64,000 nucleotides of DNA from Ichthyophis bannanicus (GCA_033557465.1 CM066034.1:414572159-414636158), one strand, 5' to 3'. Shown: positions 1-9,707, counted from the stretch's first letter. The notes: generated by a model not told the origin, from the sequence alone. Program-made: numbers and translations.

Positions 1-290
1 ATCTGGAAGTTCTTTTAAATCAGGCCAGTGGTGCCCAATAAAATTAGAGCTATTTCTGTATCTTTAGGCCAAATTTTTTGATCTCTGATTGCATCTCTTT
101 GTACTTCATGACCTCCATACTAGGCACAGAATAATCACGTGCTGTTTTTGTCATGTTCTCTTTTACAACTATATTTAGTTTTCTAGCATCAAGGTTTTAA
201 TTGGTTGGTTTGAGAATGTCCCATGTGAATGAATAATACTTTCTGACTTGCACAAAGAATATATGCAAAACAGAATATTAAGTGTAAACA
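1..290 (-). pseudogene. LINE fragment, C-terminal part of a restriction-like-endonuclease LINE (R4/Dong-like?)
   Basis: Read on the minus strand, bases near 20-140 give residues that align with a second copy at 35172-35411: both have a KDTEI segment, a hydrophobic stretch and a G-x-TGLI segment. Flanking words such as 'aataatcac' and 'gaatgtccca' occur in the same order in both copies. In the better copy this region follows a PD-x-E-type endonuclease motif, so this is probably the extreme C terminus and 3' UTR of a LINE with a restriction-like endonuclease. Stops interrupt it and the 5' side runs off the window. The R2/R4/Dong assignment comes from recalled family features and is tentative. 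Confidence 0.45.
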
Positions 291-296
291 TAAAAA

Positions 297-665
297 GCAT
301 AGTTAATCACCTGTAACAGGTGATCTCCGGGAACAGCAGGAATTTAGTCTTCACATATGGGTATCGTCGGTACCGACGGAGCCTGCGCGGGAACGCTCCC
401 CAGCGTCCAATTAGAAAGCTTTTGGGAGCATCCCACAGCGCCTGCGTGCTGTCTTCCTGCCTTTCCCAACTGCCTCTCTCCAGTTGAGTTTAAAGCTGAG
501 ACAAAGAGAGAGAGAGGGAAAGAGAAAGAGATAGATAGAGAGATACAACTCCTAGGGGAGGTGGGTGGGTTGTGAAGACTAAATTCCTGCTGTTCCTGGA
601 GATCACCTGTTACAGGTGAGTAACTATGCTATCTCCAGGAACAAGCAGGAATGTAGTCTTCAAAT
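297..665 (-). repeat. DIRS A1 sense-3' terminal repeat plus internal complementary region
   Basis: Bases 297-355 (start of the left terminal repeat, containing 'cacctgtaacaggtg') are repeated in inverted form at about 575-637. Directly next to that, 627-660 ('tatctccaggaacaagcagg') is the complement of the right-hand terminus at 4040-4070. A block complementary to both outer ends placed back to back is the internal complementary region described for DIRS1, thought to template circle closure. Between the two halves is a purine-rich (gaga)n tract at 500-545. Confidence 0.85.
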
Positions 666-689
666 ATGGGGACTCCCTAGCTTTAGATG

Positions 690-1830
690 CCAGGAAGAGA
701 CCCTAGAAGTTATGTGTCCCTGTGAAAGGGCTTCACTTCCCCCCATGGATCTCTGGCATCCTACCAGGGATGGCGGGTAGGAGTTGATTAGGTATGGAAC
801 AGGTGTTGAAGAACAGCCTGACCAAACAAGGCATCCCAGCGGGAGTCCTTGTCCAAGCATTAATGGGCTGTGAAGGTATGAACCGAGGCCCAAGTGGCTG
901 CTCGACAGATGTCGTCGATAGACACAGAGTGCAGATGAGCCATTGAAGCTGCCATGGCTCTCACATTGTGAGCTGTGACATGGCCCTCCAGAGGAAGATT
1001 TTTATTGTGATAGGCGAAGGAAATACACTGTGCAATCCAGTTGGACAGTGTTCTCTTGTAGACTGGAAGTCCTAAATGAGAAGGATCAAAAGCAACAAAG
1101 AGTTGAGAGGACTTTCTATGTTGCTGGGTTCTTTGCAAGTAAAAGGCTAAAGCTCTTTTACAGTCCAAAGTATGAGGATTCCTTTCTGCATTTGATGCAT
1201 GAGGTCTTCGAAAGAACACAGGCAGGTAGACAGCTTGGTTAAGATGAAAAGGCGAGACCACCTTTGGAATAAGGTGTGGATGAGTCCTAAGGACTACCTT
1301 GTCATGATGAAACCTTGTATAAGGTGGATCAGCCACTAGTGCTTGCAACTCACTGATGTGACATGCTGATGTGATTGCAATTAGAAAGATAACTTTCCAA
1401 GAAAGGAATTTTAAAGAGGTAGTAGCTAAGGGTTCGAAAGGTGGCTTCATGAGCTGACCAAGAACCAGGTTTAAGTCCCATGCCACCGGTGGTGGCCTAA
1501 TGGGAGGCTTAGTTAGAAGAAGGCCTCTCATAAATCTTGCTATAAGAGAATGGGAGGAGATAGGTTGTCCATTGAGAGGCTTGAAGGAAGCTGCAATAGC
1601 ACTCAAATGGACCCTTACTGAGTTAGTCTTAAGTCCTGCATTGGATAAATGAAGGAGATACTCAAGTAATGATCCAGAGGTATCGCTAAGGGGTTAAGAC
1701 CCTTTTGCAAACACCATATGGTAAACCTTTTCCACTTGAAAGCATAAGAGCGTCTAGTGGAAGGTTTCCTGGAAGCATAAAGGACATACTTTACCTGCTG
1801 AGGAAGGTTAAGATCATGAATATCTAGGCT
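690..1830 (-). pseudogene. DIRS A1 tyrosine recombinase, inactivated
   Basis: The N-terminal part reads through 1690-1830 (YASRKPSTRRSYAFKWKRF) and the catalytic part through 860-1606. A frameshift lies near 1610. The H-x-x-R box (HNVRAMA) is intact. Copies A2 and A3 have SARRISEL at the first catalytic-arginine box, whereas A1 reads SACHISEL (1358-1366), two CpG-type changes. At the nucleophile position A2 and A3 read HYCLD, but A1 has a TAA stop (860-862) in place of the tyrosine codon. At least two of the key catalytic residues are therefore lost and this copy cannot encode a working recombinase. Confidence 0.85.
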
Positions 1831-3587
1831 TTCAGCAACCAAGCTCTGAGATGCAGAGATTGGGGATTGGGATGCCATAACATTCCGTCCTCCTGTGACA
1901 GCAGATCTGGAGCAGACCCTAACTCCAGGGAGGGGGCTTGAGAGAGATGTAGAAGCAGGGGGTACCACACTTGCCTTGGCCAATGTGGAGCTATGAGAAT
2001 CATCCGCCCCCTGTCTCTCTGAAGCTTGAACAGGGTTTTGGGAATTAGGGGAATGGGTGGAAAGGCATAAAGGAAGTCTTGACCCCAGTGAAGGAGGAAG
2101 GCATCCCTTGCCTGAGAAACATGAGCCGGAATTCTGGAACAGAACCGGGGAAGTCTGGCATTCAACGGACTTGCAAAAAGGTCTATGTCCGGGGTTCCCC
2201 AAATTTGGAAAATCTTGGTCACCTGGTCCGCATGTAGAGACCATTCGTGTGAAAGCAGAACTCGACTGAGTCTGTCTGCCCAAGAGATTTGAATGCCTGG
2301 AAGATAAACTGCCAGGAGGTGAATCTGATGCTCTCTGGCGAGGGCCCATAGTCGCAAAGCTTTGTTGCAAAGCGACAGAGAGCCTGTTCCCCCCTGCTTG
2401 TTCACATAGAACATGGCTACCTGATTGTCCGTATGAATGAGGACTGTCTTGTAGCTGAGCAGGGTATGGAACACTAGAAGAGCAAGGAAGATTGCTCTGA
2501 GCTCTAAGAGAGTGATATGTAGATGAGTCTCCTGTGGAGTCCAGGTTCCTTGGGTGGAGAGGTCTTGTAGATGATCTCCCCAACCCACTGGTGAAGCATC
2601 TGTTGTGAGAGTTGCCTGGGGTAAGGGTTGTTGAAAAGGGGACCACAGCAACAGGTTCTGAGTGGACTGCCACCATTGGAGGGACAAAATAAGGCGATTT
2701 GTGTTTGCTATTTTGTCTGACAGACACCCTGATGCCTGAGTCCATTGGGTGGATAAAGTCCACTGGGCTGCTCTCATATGGAGGCGAGCATAAGGAACCA
2801 CATGCACGGTGGATGCCATGTGGCCTAGTAGTTGTAGCATTTCTCGGGCAGTGAGAAGAGGTTTTAGCACTGCTTGAGAAGTTAACTGCACCATGCGAAG
2901 GCAACGGGCCTGGGGGAGATAGATCCTTGCTCTTTTGGTATCCAGCAAAGCTCCTATGAACTTTAGAGACTGAGTGGGAGTTAGACTGGATTTTGGGATG
3001 TTTATAACCAGACCCAAATACTGTGGGATACGCATTGTGCAAGACAAGGAAGTCCTGGCCTCTGACTCTGACGGGGCTCGAATGAGCCAGTCGTCTAAGT
3101 AAGGGAAGACGAATATGCCTAGAGTGCGGAGAAATGCTGCTACCACAGCCATGCATTTTGTGAACACTCTTGGTGCTGAGGCCAGGCCAAAAGGAAGCAC
3201 CCTGTATTGGTAGTGCTTTCCTTGGAAAAGGAACCGAAGGAACTTTCTGTGAGTTGGATGGACGAGAACATGGGTGTACGCATCCTTGAGATCTAGAGAA
3301 CAAAGCCAATCCTGACTCTGAAGGTATGGCAGCAGAGTTCCTAGAGAAATCATTTTGAATTTCTCCTTGAACAGGACTTTGTTCAATTCCCTGAGGTCCA
3401 AAATAGGTCTGTATCCCCCTGTTTTCTTTGGGATAAGGAAATAGGGAGAGTAAAACCCTGTACCCTGTTGATGAATGGGTACCTCTTCTATTGCCCCTTG
3501 GGCAAGAAGCATGGTGACCTCTTGATCTAACAGGTTGATGAGAGAGTTCTGAGAATTGAACTCTCTTACCATTGTGGGAGGGGGCAT
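1824..3587 (-). CDS. DIRS A1 reverse transcriptase - RNase H - methyltransferase-like polyprotein
   Basis: A 587-residue open frame without internal stops. Reverse transcriptase motifs in order: PILDLRELN (about residue 62), LDLKDAYTHV (about 98), LPFGLASAPRVFTK (about 131) and the active site FPYLDDWLIRA (about 162). RNase H follows with LTTDASPVGWG (about 324), LELRAI, HTDNQVA (about 386) and WADRLSR. The last third contains TPDIDLFASPLNA and the FPPIPL segment, which matches the module after RNase H in DIRS elements that has been compared with phage Dam methyltransferases. The enzyme would copy DIRS RNA into DNA. The start is the first Met of the open stretch and may not be the native start, because gag upstream is deleted. 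A second frame is also open across the whole region. Confidence 0.85.
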   Translation of the reverse strand: MPPPTMVREFNSQNSLINLLDQEVTMLLAQGAIEEVPIHQQGTGFYSPYFLIPKKTGGYRPILDLRELNKVLFKEKFKMISLGTLLPYLQSQDWLCSLDLKDAYTHVLVHPTHRKFLRFLFQGKHYQYRVLPFGLASAPRVFTKCMAVVAAFLRTLGIFVFPYLDDWLIRAPSESEARTSLSCTMRIPQYLGLVINIPKSSLTPTQSLKFIGALLDTKRARIYLPQARCLRMVQLTSQAVLKPLLTAREMLQLLGHMASTVHVVPYARLHMRAAQWTLSTQWTQASGCLSDKIANTNRLILSLQWWQSTQNLLLWSPFQQPLPQATLTTDASPVGWGDHLQDLSTQGTWTPQETHLHITLLELRAIFLALLVFHTLLSYKTVLIHTDNQVAMFYVNKQGGTGSLSLCNKALRLWALAREHQIHLLAVYLPGIQISWADRLSRVLLSHEWSLHADQVTKIFQIWGTPDIDLFASPLNARLPRFCSRIPAHVSQARDAFLLHWGQDFLYAFPPIPLIPKTLFKLQRDRGRMILIAPHWPRQVWYPLLLHLSQAPSLELGSAPDLLSQEDGMLWHPNPQSLHLRAWLLKA

Positions 3588-3734
3588 GCACAGAAAATGC
3601 AGCTTGTACCCCTCTCTTATAATGGAGAGTGTCCAATGCTCTGCTGTTATCTGCTCCCACCTGGGGGCAAAGTGACATAACCTTCCTGGAATGGTGGAAG
3701 GCTCTGGTCCATTGAGGGCCTTGAGGCTAAGTTC

Positions 3735-4070
3735 TCTAGATGAAAGTTTGGAAAAAATAATTTTTTTTTTTCAAAGAAAGAAAGAAGAACCGGCGGTACC
3801 GGTATAGCATCGGGGAAGGCAGACGCGACCACAAAAAAATAAAGAATAACGAAACAATTTTCTGCGGTGACAGGAACACGTCCTGCTGGCTCCGCGGAAA
3901 TCGAAGAACTGGAGAGAGGCAGTTGGGAAAGGCGGGAAGGCAGCCCATAGGTGCTGTGGGATGCTCCCAAAAGCTTTCTAATTGGACGCTGGGGAGCGTT
4001 CCCGTGCAGGCTCCGTCGGTACCGACAATACCCATATGTAAAGACTATATTCCTGCTTGTTCCTGGAGAT
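3735..4070 (-). repeat. DIRS A1 sense-5' leader and inverted terminal repeat
   Basis: It holds the conserved leader ('ggcggtaccggta' near 3790, 'cgcgaccac', 'ctggctccgcggaaa') and then the terminal repeat, whose 3890-4050 part is the inverse of 335-500. It ends at 'cctggagat'. The same leader precedes gag in A2, A3, B1 and B2. Here it is fused directly to sequence just upstream of the reverse transcriptase. Confidence 0.8.
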
Positions 4071-4168
4071 CGTAGTTACTCACCTGTAACAGGTGTTCTC
4101 CGGGGACAGCAGGAATCAATCAGCCATATGTGAGGACTGACTTCCTGCTTGTTCCCGGAGAAACTAAG
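4071..4168. mobile_element. 98-bp DIRS deletion derivative joined head-to-tail to A1
   Basis: Right after the A1 terminus ('cctggagat') the sequence continues with a left DIRS end ('gtagttactcacctgtaacaggtg...ggggacagcagga', 4072-4114) and then a right DIRS end ('gactgacttcctgcttgttcccggaga', 4136-4162). It therefore carries both outer ends and almost nothing between. The right-end/left-end junction at 4061-4080 resembles the circle junction predicted from the internal complementary region (610-640), apart from a few bases. Confidence 0.65.
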
Positions 4169-4326
4169 AAATCAGTGGCAGGGGCTGGGGGAGGGGGCTC
4201 CCCTAATCAAAAAGGTGTTCCACTTACCCTACATGTTCTAAGAATCCAACCCATGTCCTCTGCCACTGAGTCCACTCAACAAATCATTTTTATTTTAATT
4301 TTGTGGTGGAGGCAGACAAAGACCAT

Positions 4327-4454
4327 GGGGCTTGTTTACAAAGCCGCGGTAGCGGTTCGCGGTCGTTATCGGAGCCGCGGCCCCATTGAAATCAATGGGG
4401 TCGCGGCTCCGATAACGATCGCGAACCGCTACCGCAGCTTTGTAAACAAGCCCC
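4327..4454. mobile_element. Foldback MITE, near-perfect 128-bp palindrome
   Basis: GGGGCTTGTTTACAAAGC at the left is mirrored by GCTTTGTAAACAAGCCCC at the right, and the complementarity continues to the centre ('ccattgaaatcaatgg', about 4383-4398). Three-base 'cat' copies flank it (4324-4326 and 4455-4457). A G-rich terminus with TTTAC and a 3-bp duplication suggests a PIF/Harbinger-like MITE, but the superfamily is inferred. Confidence 0.75.
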
Positions 4455-5240
4455 CATGTCTTTCCAAATCCATCAGCAAAATGTTGGTATGGCATAGGTC
4501 ATCCTCATCCTTTATTACTGTGTAGGTTGAGGGCTCACTGGAAAATTAAATTGCACTATTGTTGGCTGTTTAAGGTTGTAACACTTCACATGCCCTAACT
4601 GGAGATGCTGATGTTGGTCCTACAGTTAGCGCTGGTGCTGCAGCTCCTATTGGCAGATGAGAACTCAGAACTGCTTGCAAAATCTACAGTATGACCTTTC
4701 ATATATAAAACTACAACAACACCATGCCTTCTTCTTGCAGCATAGTTCAGAAACAATCATATTTTTATAAAAATCTTTGCCAAGTTGCACATCTATAGCT
4801 GAAGAATTTTCCAATGAGCTGTTATAACATTTTGAGATCCAGATAAAATAGATAGGACAATTTCACAGGAATTGCATGCAGTGGGGTAAAGTCACAACTG
4901 GAATAATCTGCTCATGCTAATCTTAAGGACCAACAGGACCCTGAAATTGAAATCTTGGACTCTCTATCACTTCCCCATATTAGAAAACAGATCTTCTCTC
5001 AGGACCATCACCCTTCCAGAATATTCTTGTTTCTCCAAAACAGTCTCATTGAAGGGTGACACATGGTACTAAGACACATTGTAAAACAAGATCTCCAGAA
5101 GAGATTTGAGATACATTCATAAAATGCCACATCTCATGCTCTGCTATATTTGAGTCCCATTACCTACCTTATGTCACCTTCAAATACTGCCCCCCATCTG
5201 TGCCATCTTCAAGTGCTATTCCCCATGTTCTGCAGAGAAA
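4455..5240. other. Intronic or unassigned sequence without a recognisable feature
   Basis: I see no coding frame, terminal repeat or tail that I can name. Probably host intron or an old decayed repeat. Confidence 0.4.
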
Positions 5241-5610
5241 GCACAGTTACTTACCTGTAACAGGTGATCTCTGGGAACAGCAGGAATAAGTCTTCACATA
5301 TGGGTACGTCGGTACCGACGGAGCCTGCACGGGAATGCTCCCTAGCGTCCAAAAAGAAAGCTTTTAGGAGCATCCCACGCGCATGCGCGCTGCCTTCCCG
5401 CCCATTTACTTCCCTCTCATCAGTTGGGTTTGTAGCTGAGACCAAAGGAGGGAAGTAGACAAATTAGAGAGAAAAAAGAGAGAGAGAGAACAACTCCTAG
5501 GGGAGGTGGGTGGGTTGTGAAGACTTATTCCTGCTGTTCCCAGAGATCACCTGTTACAGGTAAGTAACTGTGCTATCTCCAGGAACAAGCAGGAATGAGT
5601 CTTCACATAT
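5241..5610 (-). repeat. DIRS B1 sense-3' terminal repeat and internal complementary region
   Basis: 'ttacctgtaacaggtgatc' near 5250 is mirrored at about 5545-5570, and the adjoining 'ctatctccaggaacaagcagg' (5573-5593) is complementary to the right-hand terminus at 18100-18125. Same arrangement as in A1. A (gaga)n tract lies between (5468-5495). Confidence 0.8.
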
Positions 5611-5640
5611 GGGGACTCCCAAGCTAAGATGCCTGGAGGA

Positions 5641-6471
5641 GGCCCCAGCATGTTGCAATCTAAAGATGGGCCATGCTTATCCTTCAAAACCTCAGGCATC
5701 CAAGGGATGGAGGGTAGGAGTTGAACAAGAAAAGAATAAAAAATGTACTTGGAACAGCTTGACTAAACAAGGTATCCAGAGGGGAGTCCTTGTGTAAATC
5801 ATAAATATTAGAAAAATATTGAATTCCAATTTTCTAATGTGGATCTCACTCAAAAATATTGCAAAAATACTTGTTGAGGGTAATATGGATCTGTGGTTGA
5901 GAGCCAGTATATTATCCTCAAAGAGATTCCCTCAATGTGAAGAAGAGGGAAAAAAATAAATTTTTGCAATACAGGAAGAGATGATAAGCCCTCATGGCCA
6001 GAACTAACCCCAGAAGAAGTACTGGGGGAGTTCAATGAGGTTGGACTTTTGAGAAATAACTAAAGCTTCTGAAAAGTCCAAAAAATCGAACTTCTTGTCC
6101 TTGGAGCGGAATAAGGTCCTAGGAAAGAGATAATCTGACTGGTTTGGATGAAAAGGCAGAAATACCCTTTGCAGAAAAAAGGGAATAGGTCTTTAAGACC
6201 CCCTTTATTCCAATGAAAGACAAAGACATTTGTAGTAGGCGTTGAGCCCTCAACTTCTTGAAGATCTTTCAAAGTCAGATGTTGTATAGAGATTGACGCA
6301 ATAACAAGAAGGATTAAGACCTACTTGAGAATATAGATGGAGAATCTCTGTCTGGTTAGATATGGAAGAACTATACAGGAGGTTTCGTGGAAACTGATAT
6401 TATGTTCTTCACTTACAGGGATAGGACTAGACTTCTTGAAAAGATCTAGCCCCTGAAATAACCAGGTCTCG
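5641..6471 (-). pseudogene. Decayed sense-3' region of DIRS B1 (no recombinase frame left)
   Basis: At this position family A carries its tyrosine recombinase. Here there is only short, interrupted sequence. It aligns in patches with 52470-53640 of B2 (for example 'acctacttgaga' followed by 'aaataacca'), so the state is shared by both B copies and not private damage. No R, H-x-x-R or Tyr box is readable. Confidence 0.55.
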
Positions 6472-8640
6472 AGACGTACGTGAACAAAACTCAGGAGAAC
6501 TGAAAGAAAATGGAGAAAAACCAACAACGAAAATGACAAAACAAAATACCTATACGAACTCAACGCATATCACTATGAGACTGACAAAGCAAAGAAAATC
6601 TACCACATGAAAATCATCAATACCTCCATAAACAAACCTCGTGAGCTCTTCCAGATAATCAAAAAGCTGACAAAAACACCACACAACTCTGACCAATTAC
6701 CGCAGATTCCACCAGAACTACTGGCCCGTCAATACAAACAACTACAACAACCACAAAACCCGCAAATAACCTCACAGTCAACTACAGAGAACCTCCACCC
6801 CAACTTGCACAGTGACTGGACCACCTTCAAAGAAACATCAACAGAAGAAATTTCAATCACTATCTCCTGCCTCCACACCACCACCTCACCGCTGGACCCA
6901 TGCCCCACTGACTGGATAAAGAAATCAAAAAACGAACTGAGCACACCATTAACCCGTATCGTCAACGAATCCTTCTCCAGAGGACACATGCCAGACACAC
7001 TCAAAACCACGATCATCCGACCTTCCTTGAAAAAGAAAAACCTGGATCCTCTCGACCCTGCATCCTACAGACCCATAGCAAGTCTACCTTTCACAGCCAA
7101 AATAATCGAGAAGATCGTCCAGCAGCAGCTTCAGGAACACCTGGATGTTAACAACATACTGGACCCTCAACAACATGGTTTCCGCCCGCTACATGGAGTC
7201 GAGACCCTCATGACCACGCTGATGAACACCCTCCTCACAGGAATTCAAGGAAGACACTCCGGATACGCCATGATCTTCCTCGATATATCTGCAGCCTATG
7301 ACACCATCTCCCACAACATCCTCATTCACAGACTACAGACTATTGGGATCAAGGACACCGTGCTGAAGTGGTTTCAATCCTACCTAACTAACAGACAACA
7401 ACTAATCCGCACCAGCGCCTCAACCTCCCCCCCATTCCAACAACACCAGGGAGTACCCCAAGGATCCACACTATCAGCCATGCTCTTCAATATTTACCTC
7501 CAGCCACTTTGCACAGTCATACGCTCCCACAACGTCAGCTTCCACATCTATGCTGACGATATCATACTCTACGCCCCCATTACAACCACAAACCCAACAA
7601 ACACCCACCTATCAGCATGCTTCACCGCAGTATCTGACTGGTTACAAACAAACAACCTATCCATCAACATAAAGAAAACTGAAGCCCTCATAGTGACAAA
7701 GGACCCAGACTTCACACCACCCACACACCTCAACATTGGAACTACAAGCATCCAAATACAACCTCAGATAAGATACCTGGGCATTATTATTGACCAAGCC
7801 CTCACCTTAAAGCAACAGATCACTAAAACCTCCGGAACTATATTTCATAAGGCAAGAACAGTGCAACGTCTCAGACCCCTCCTGGAACATCAAGACTTCC
7901 AAACAGTGATGCAAGCCATGACACTCCCACATCTGGACTACTGCAACATAATCTACCATGGCCTTCCAGCCACACACACCAACCCTCTCCGAACTGCATT
8001 AAACACCACTGCGAGAATCATTCAGAGCGCAAAGAAAACCGACCATATCACCCCAATTCTGAAAGAACTACACATTCTCCCCCTTGAAGCACGGACAAAA
8101 TACAAAGCCATCCTACTCACCCACAAAGCTATCCATCAAACACAGGACACCCAGCTTCACACCCTACTGGCTCGTCCAGCCCACGGCAGATCTACTAGAC
8201 AAGCCTCCAGCATTTCCCTCACCGTCCCTCACAAAAGAACCAAATGCTCGCAACGGACCTGCAATCGAGCCTTTGAACTTTATGCTCCATCCTTATGGAA
8301 CTCTCTACCGAGCTATCTCACAAACAATGCCGACCTACTATCTTTCAGAAAACAGCTAAAAACCATCCTTTTCCAGGAATACTTCAACTCGAATCCCACC
8401 GAAAAAACCCACAAACCCCTGATCTCACCCACATTTAACCTCTAACTCAAAGCTATTCTAACCTGTCTATGTCCAACGTCTGTCCTATGTCCAAAGTCTG
8501 TCCTATGTCAAAATCATCAATGTTGCCTCCCCGGTGATAGCCCCACCCTTGTACTTAATTCCCCCACCCCCTATGTAACACGGCTTTGACCCGGTGAAAA
8601 GCGGTATATAAATACAGCTAAATAAATAAATAAATGAGTG
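6472..8640 (+). mobile_element. L2-clade LINE, 5'-truncated, inserted in DIRS B1
   Basis: The left boundary follows 'gaaataaccag', where the B1/B2 alignment breaks; the alignment resumes after the tail ('agacagcaagt' at 8661 against 'tagccagcaagt' near 53651). The element ends with 'gaaaagcggtatataaata' and a short (aaat)n tail, the usual L2 3' end. Only the reverse transcriptase half of ORF2 is present. No clear target duplication was found. Confidence 0.8.
6607..8445 (+). CDS. L2-type LINE ORF2 fragment: reverse transcriptase
   Basis: 612 residues, uninterrupted. Reverse transcriptase motifs in order: ASYRPIASLPF (about residue 152), HGFRPLHGVET (about 190), FLDISAAYDTISHNIL (about 223), QGVPQGSTLSAMLFNIYL (about 283) and the catalytic FHIYADDIILY (about 317). 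The C-terminal domain has LPHLDYCNIIYHGLP and the terminal SLWNSLP segment found in L2/CR1-group proteins. The N-terminal endonuclease is missing because the copy is 5'-truncated, so the first Met is only the start of the open stretch. The intact frame suggests a fairly young copy. Confidence 0.85.
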   Translation: MKIINTSINKPRELFQIIKKLTKTPHNSDQLPQIPPELLARQYKQLQQPQNPQITSQSTTENLHPNLHSDWTTFKETSTEEISITISCLHTTTSPLDPCPTDWIKKSKNELSTPLTRIVNESFSRGHMPDTLKTTIIRPSLKKKNLDPLDPASYRPIASLPFTAKIIEKIVQQQLQEHLDVNNILDPQQHGFRPLHGVETLMTTLMNTLLTGIQGRHSGYAMIFLDISAAYDTISHNILIHRLQTIGIKDTVLKWFQSYLTNRQQLIRTSASTSPPFQQHQGVPQGSTLSAMLFNIYLQPLCTVIRSHNVSFHIYADDIILYAPITTTNPTNTHLSACFTAVSDWLQTNNLSINIKKTEALIVTKDPDFTPPTHLNIGTTSIQIQPQIRYLGIIIDQALTLKQQITKTSGTIFHKARTVQRLRPLLEHQDFQTVMQAMTLPHLDYCNIIYHGLPATHTNPLRTALNTTARIIQSAKKTDHITPILKELHILPLEARTKYKAILLTHKAIHQTQDTQLHTLLARPAHGRSTRQASSISLTVPHKRTKCSQRTCNRAFELYAPSLWNSLPSYLTNNADLLSFRKQLKTILFQEYFNSNPTEKTHKPLISPTFNL

Positions 8641-9573
8641 CAGAGGAGATCCTTAGTCTTAAGACAGCAAGTCTGGATCCTTCTATAATTTCAAATAGCA
8701 GCTGGAGAAAAAGACGCAATATACCATGTTTGCCTCTTTATGAGGGCAATATGAGTATCATGCGTTTTCTTGTTCAACATAAGCTACCATGAAGTATAGG
8801 AATTAGAAGGAAAGTAGTGAATAAGGACCATCTGCAGTGAAAAAAATGCATCCCTGATGTGGAAGTTCCAGTGAGATGTGGAACAAACCAGGGAATTGTG
8901 CAATTTTTGACGCTTTCACGTGGTCTAAACCCTGGTTACCTTTTCTTAAAAGAAAATTTTTAAGGAATATGGTAAGAGTAGGAAAAAACCAGTTATGTAG
9001 GAGCATGACTGGTAGAGTCTACCAGCTGAAGCCCTTGTTAACTATCTGGCCGCTACCTAATAGGAGTAGCTCTGAGGCTCTCTGGCAAAGGCCCACAGTT
9101 GCAGAGCTTTGTTGTAGAATTTGCAGAGAGCATGTTGTAGGTTGCTTAGATCTGGCTGTTGAATTGCCAGTGTGCAACCTAATCTATTCTGTTGAAGCCA
9201 AGGAGAATTGAAGGTGGCTAAGAATAGTAGACAGGCATGAAGCCTGCAACAATAAACAGTCCAAATGAGTTCTGGACCTCTTTTGGAATTATCTGTTATT
9301 AAGGCGGCATAAAAAGTTAGGTCCTATGGATTGGAGAGGACCGAGAGACATAATTTGGAGTAGTGATACCCAACTTCTGTCCAAAAAACTACCTTAAAAA
9401 GCTATCTGAGAAGAAGATGAACCACAAAAAGGGATAAAACTCTGTAGGGAAACTACTTACTGGAGTAGGTATTGAAGAAAATCCTATGGCTTAGAGAATA
9501 AGCCCTCCAGATGAGTAATAATACTCTTAGAGACTGAATGTCTGGGCTAAGAGGGATAGAAGTAATACAGAAT
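8641..9573 (-). pseudogene. Decayed polymerase remnant of DIRS B1
   Basis: Isolated blocks resemble the RNase H region of family A read on the minus strand: 'ctctggcaaaggcccacag' (9078) corresponds to 'ctctggcgagggcccatag' (2334), and 'gcagagagcatg' occurs here and in B2 near 54013. No reverse transcriptase motif and no long open frame remain. Confidence 0.5.
9558..9573. repeat. Target-site duplication, left copy (L1)
   Basis: 'agaagtaatacagaat' is repeated exactly at 12643-12658, flanking the L1. Confidence 0.9.
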
Positions 9574-9707
9574 GGGGGGCGGAGCCTGATGTCCAGCGGG
9601 TAGGACGCTTTGCGTTGAAGCTCCCGAGAGGCCTACTTAGAATCCTGACTTAATACCTATACAAATTTACTATTTCGCTCCGAGCTGACCGGGGCACCTC
9701 GGGGGGA

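Larger units (their letters stand above)
297..4070 (-). mobile_element. DIRS retrotransposon, family A copy 1 (A1), gag deleted
   Basis: The sense strand is minus. The two ends are inverted copies of each other: about 297-500 and 3890-4070 share the block around the palindrome GTCGGTACCGAC and the 'gggagcgttcccg' region. Just inside the sense-3' end lies an internal complementary region (575-665). Between the ends are a reverse transcriptase/RNase H reading frame and a tyrosine recombinase, the diagnostic DIRS content. DIRS elements are reverse-transcribed, form a circle and integrate through the recombinase, so no target duplication is expected and none is seen. Compared with A2 (23699-29389) and A3 (46613-52206), the whole gag gene is missing at a single junction near 3745. 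Confidence 0.9.

Noticed and set aside
357..575. 72-codon plus-strand frame in the A1 terminal repeat
   Set aside because: It is the terminal repeat read as protein; the same reading appears in every DIRS end on alternating strands, with no independent support.
4295..4495. Protein-coding frame over the MITE
   Set aside because: It is a palindrome read in both directions, so near-identical frames appear on both strands.
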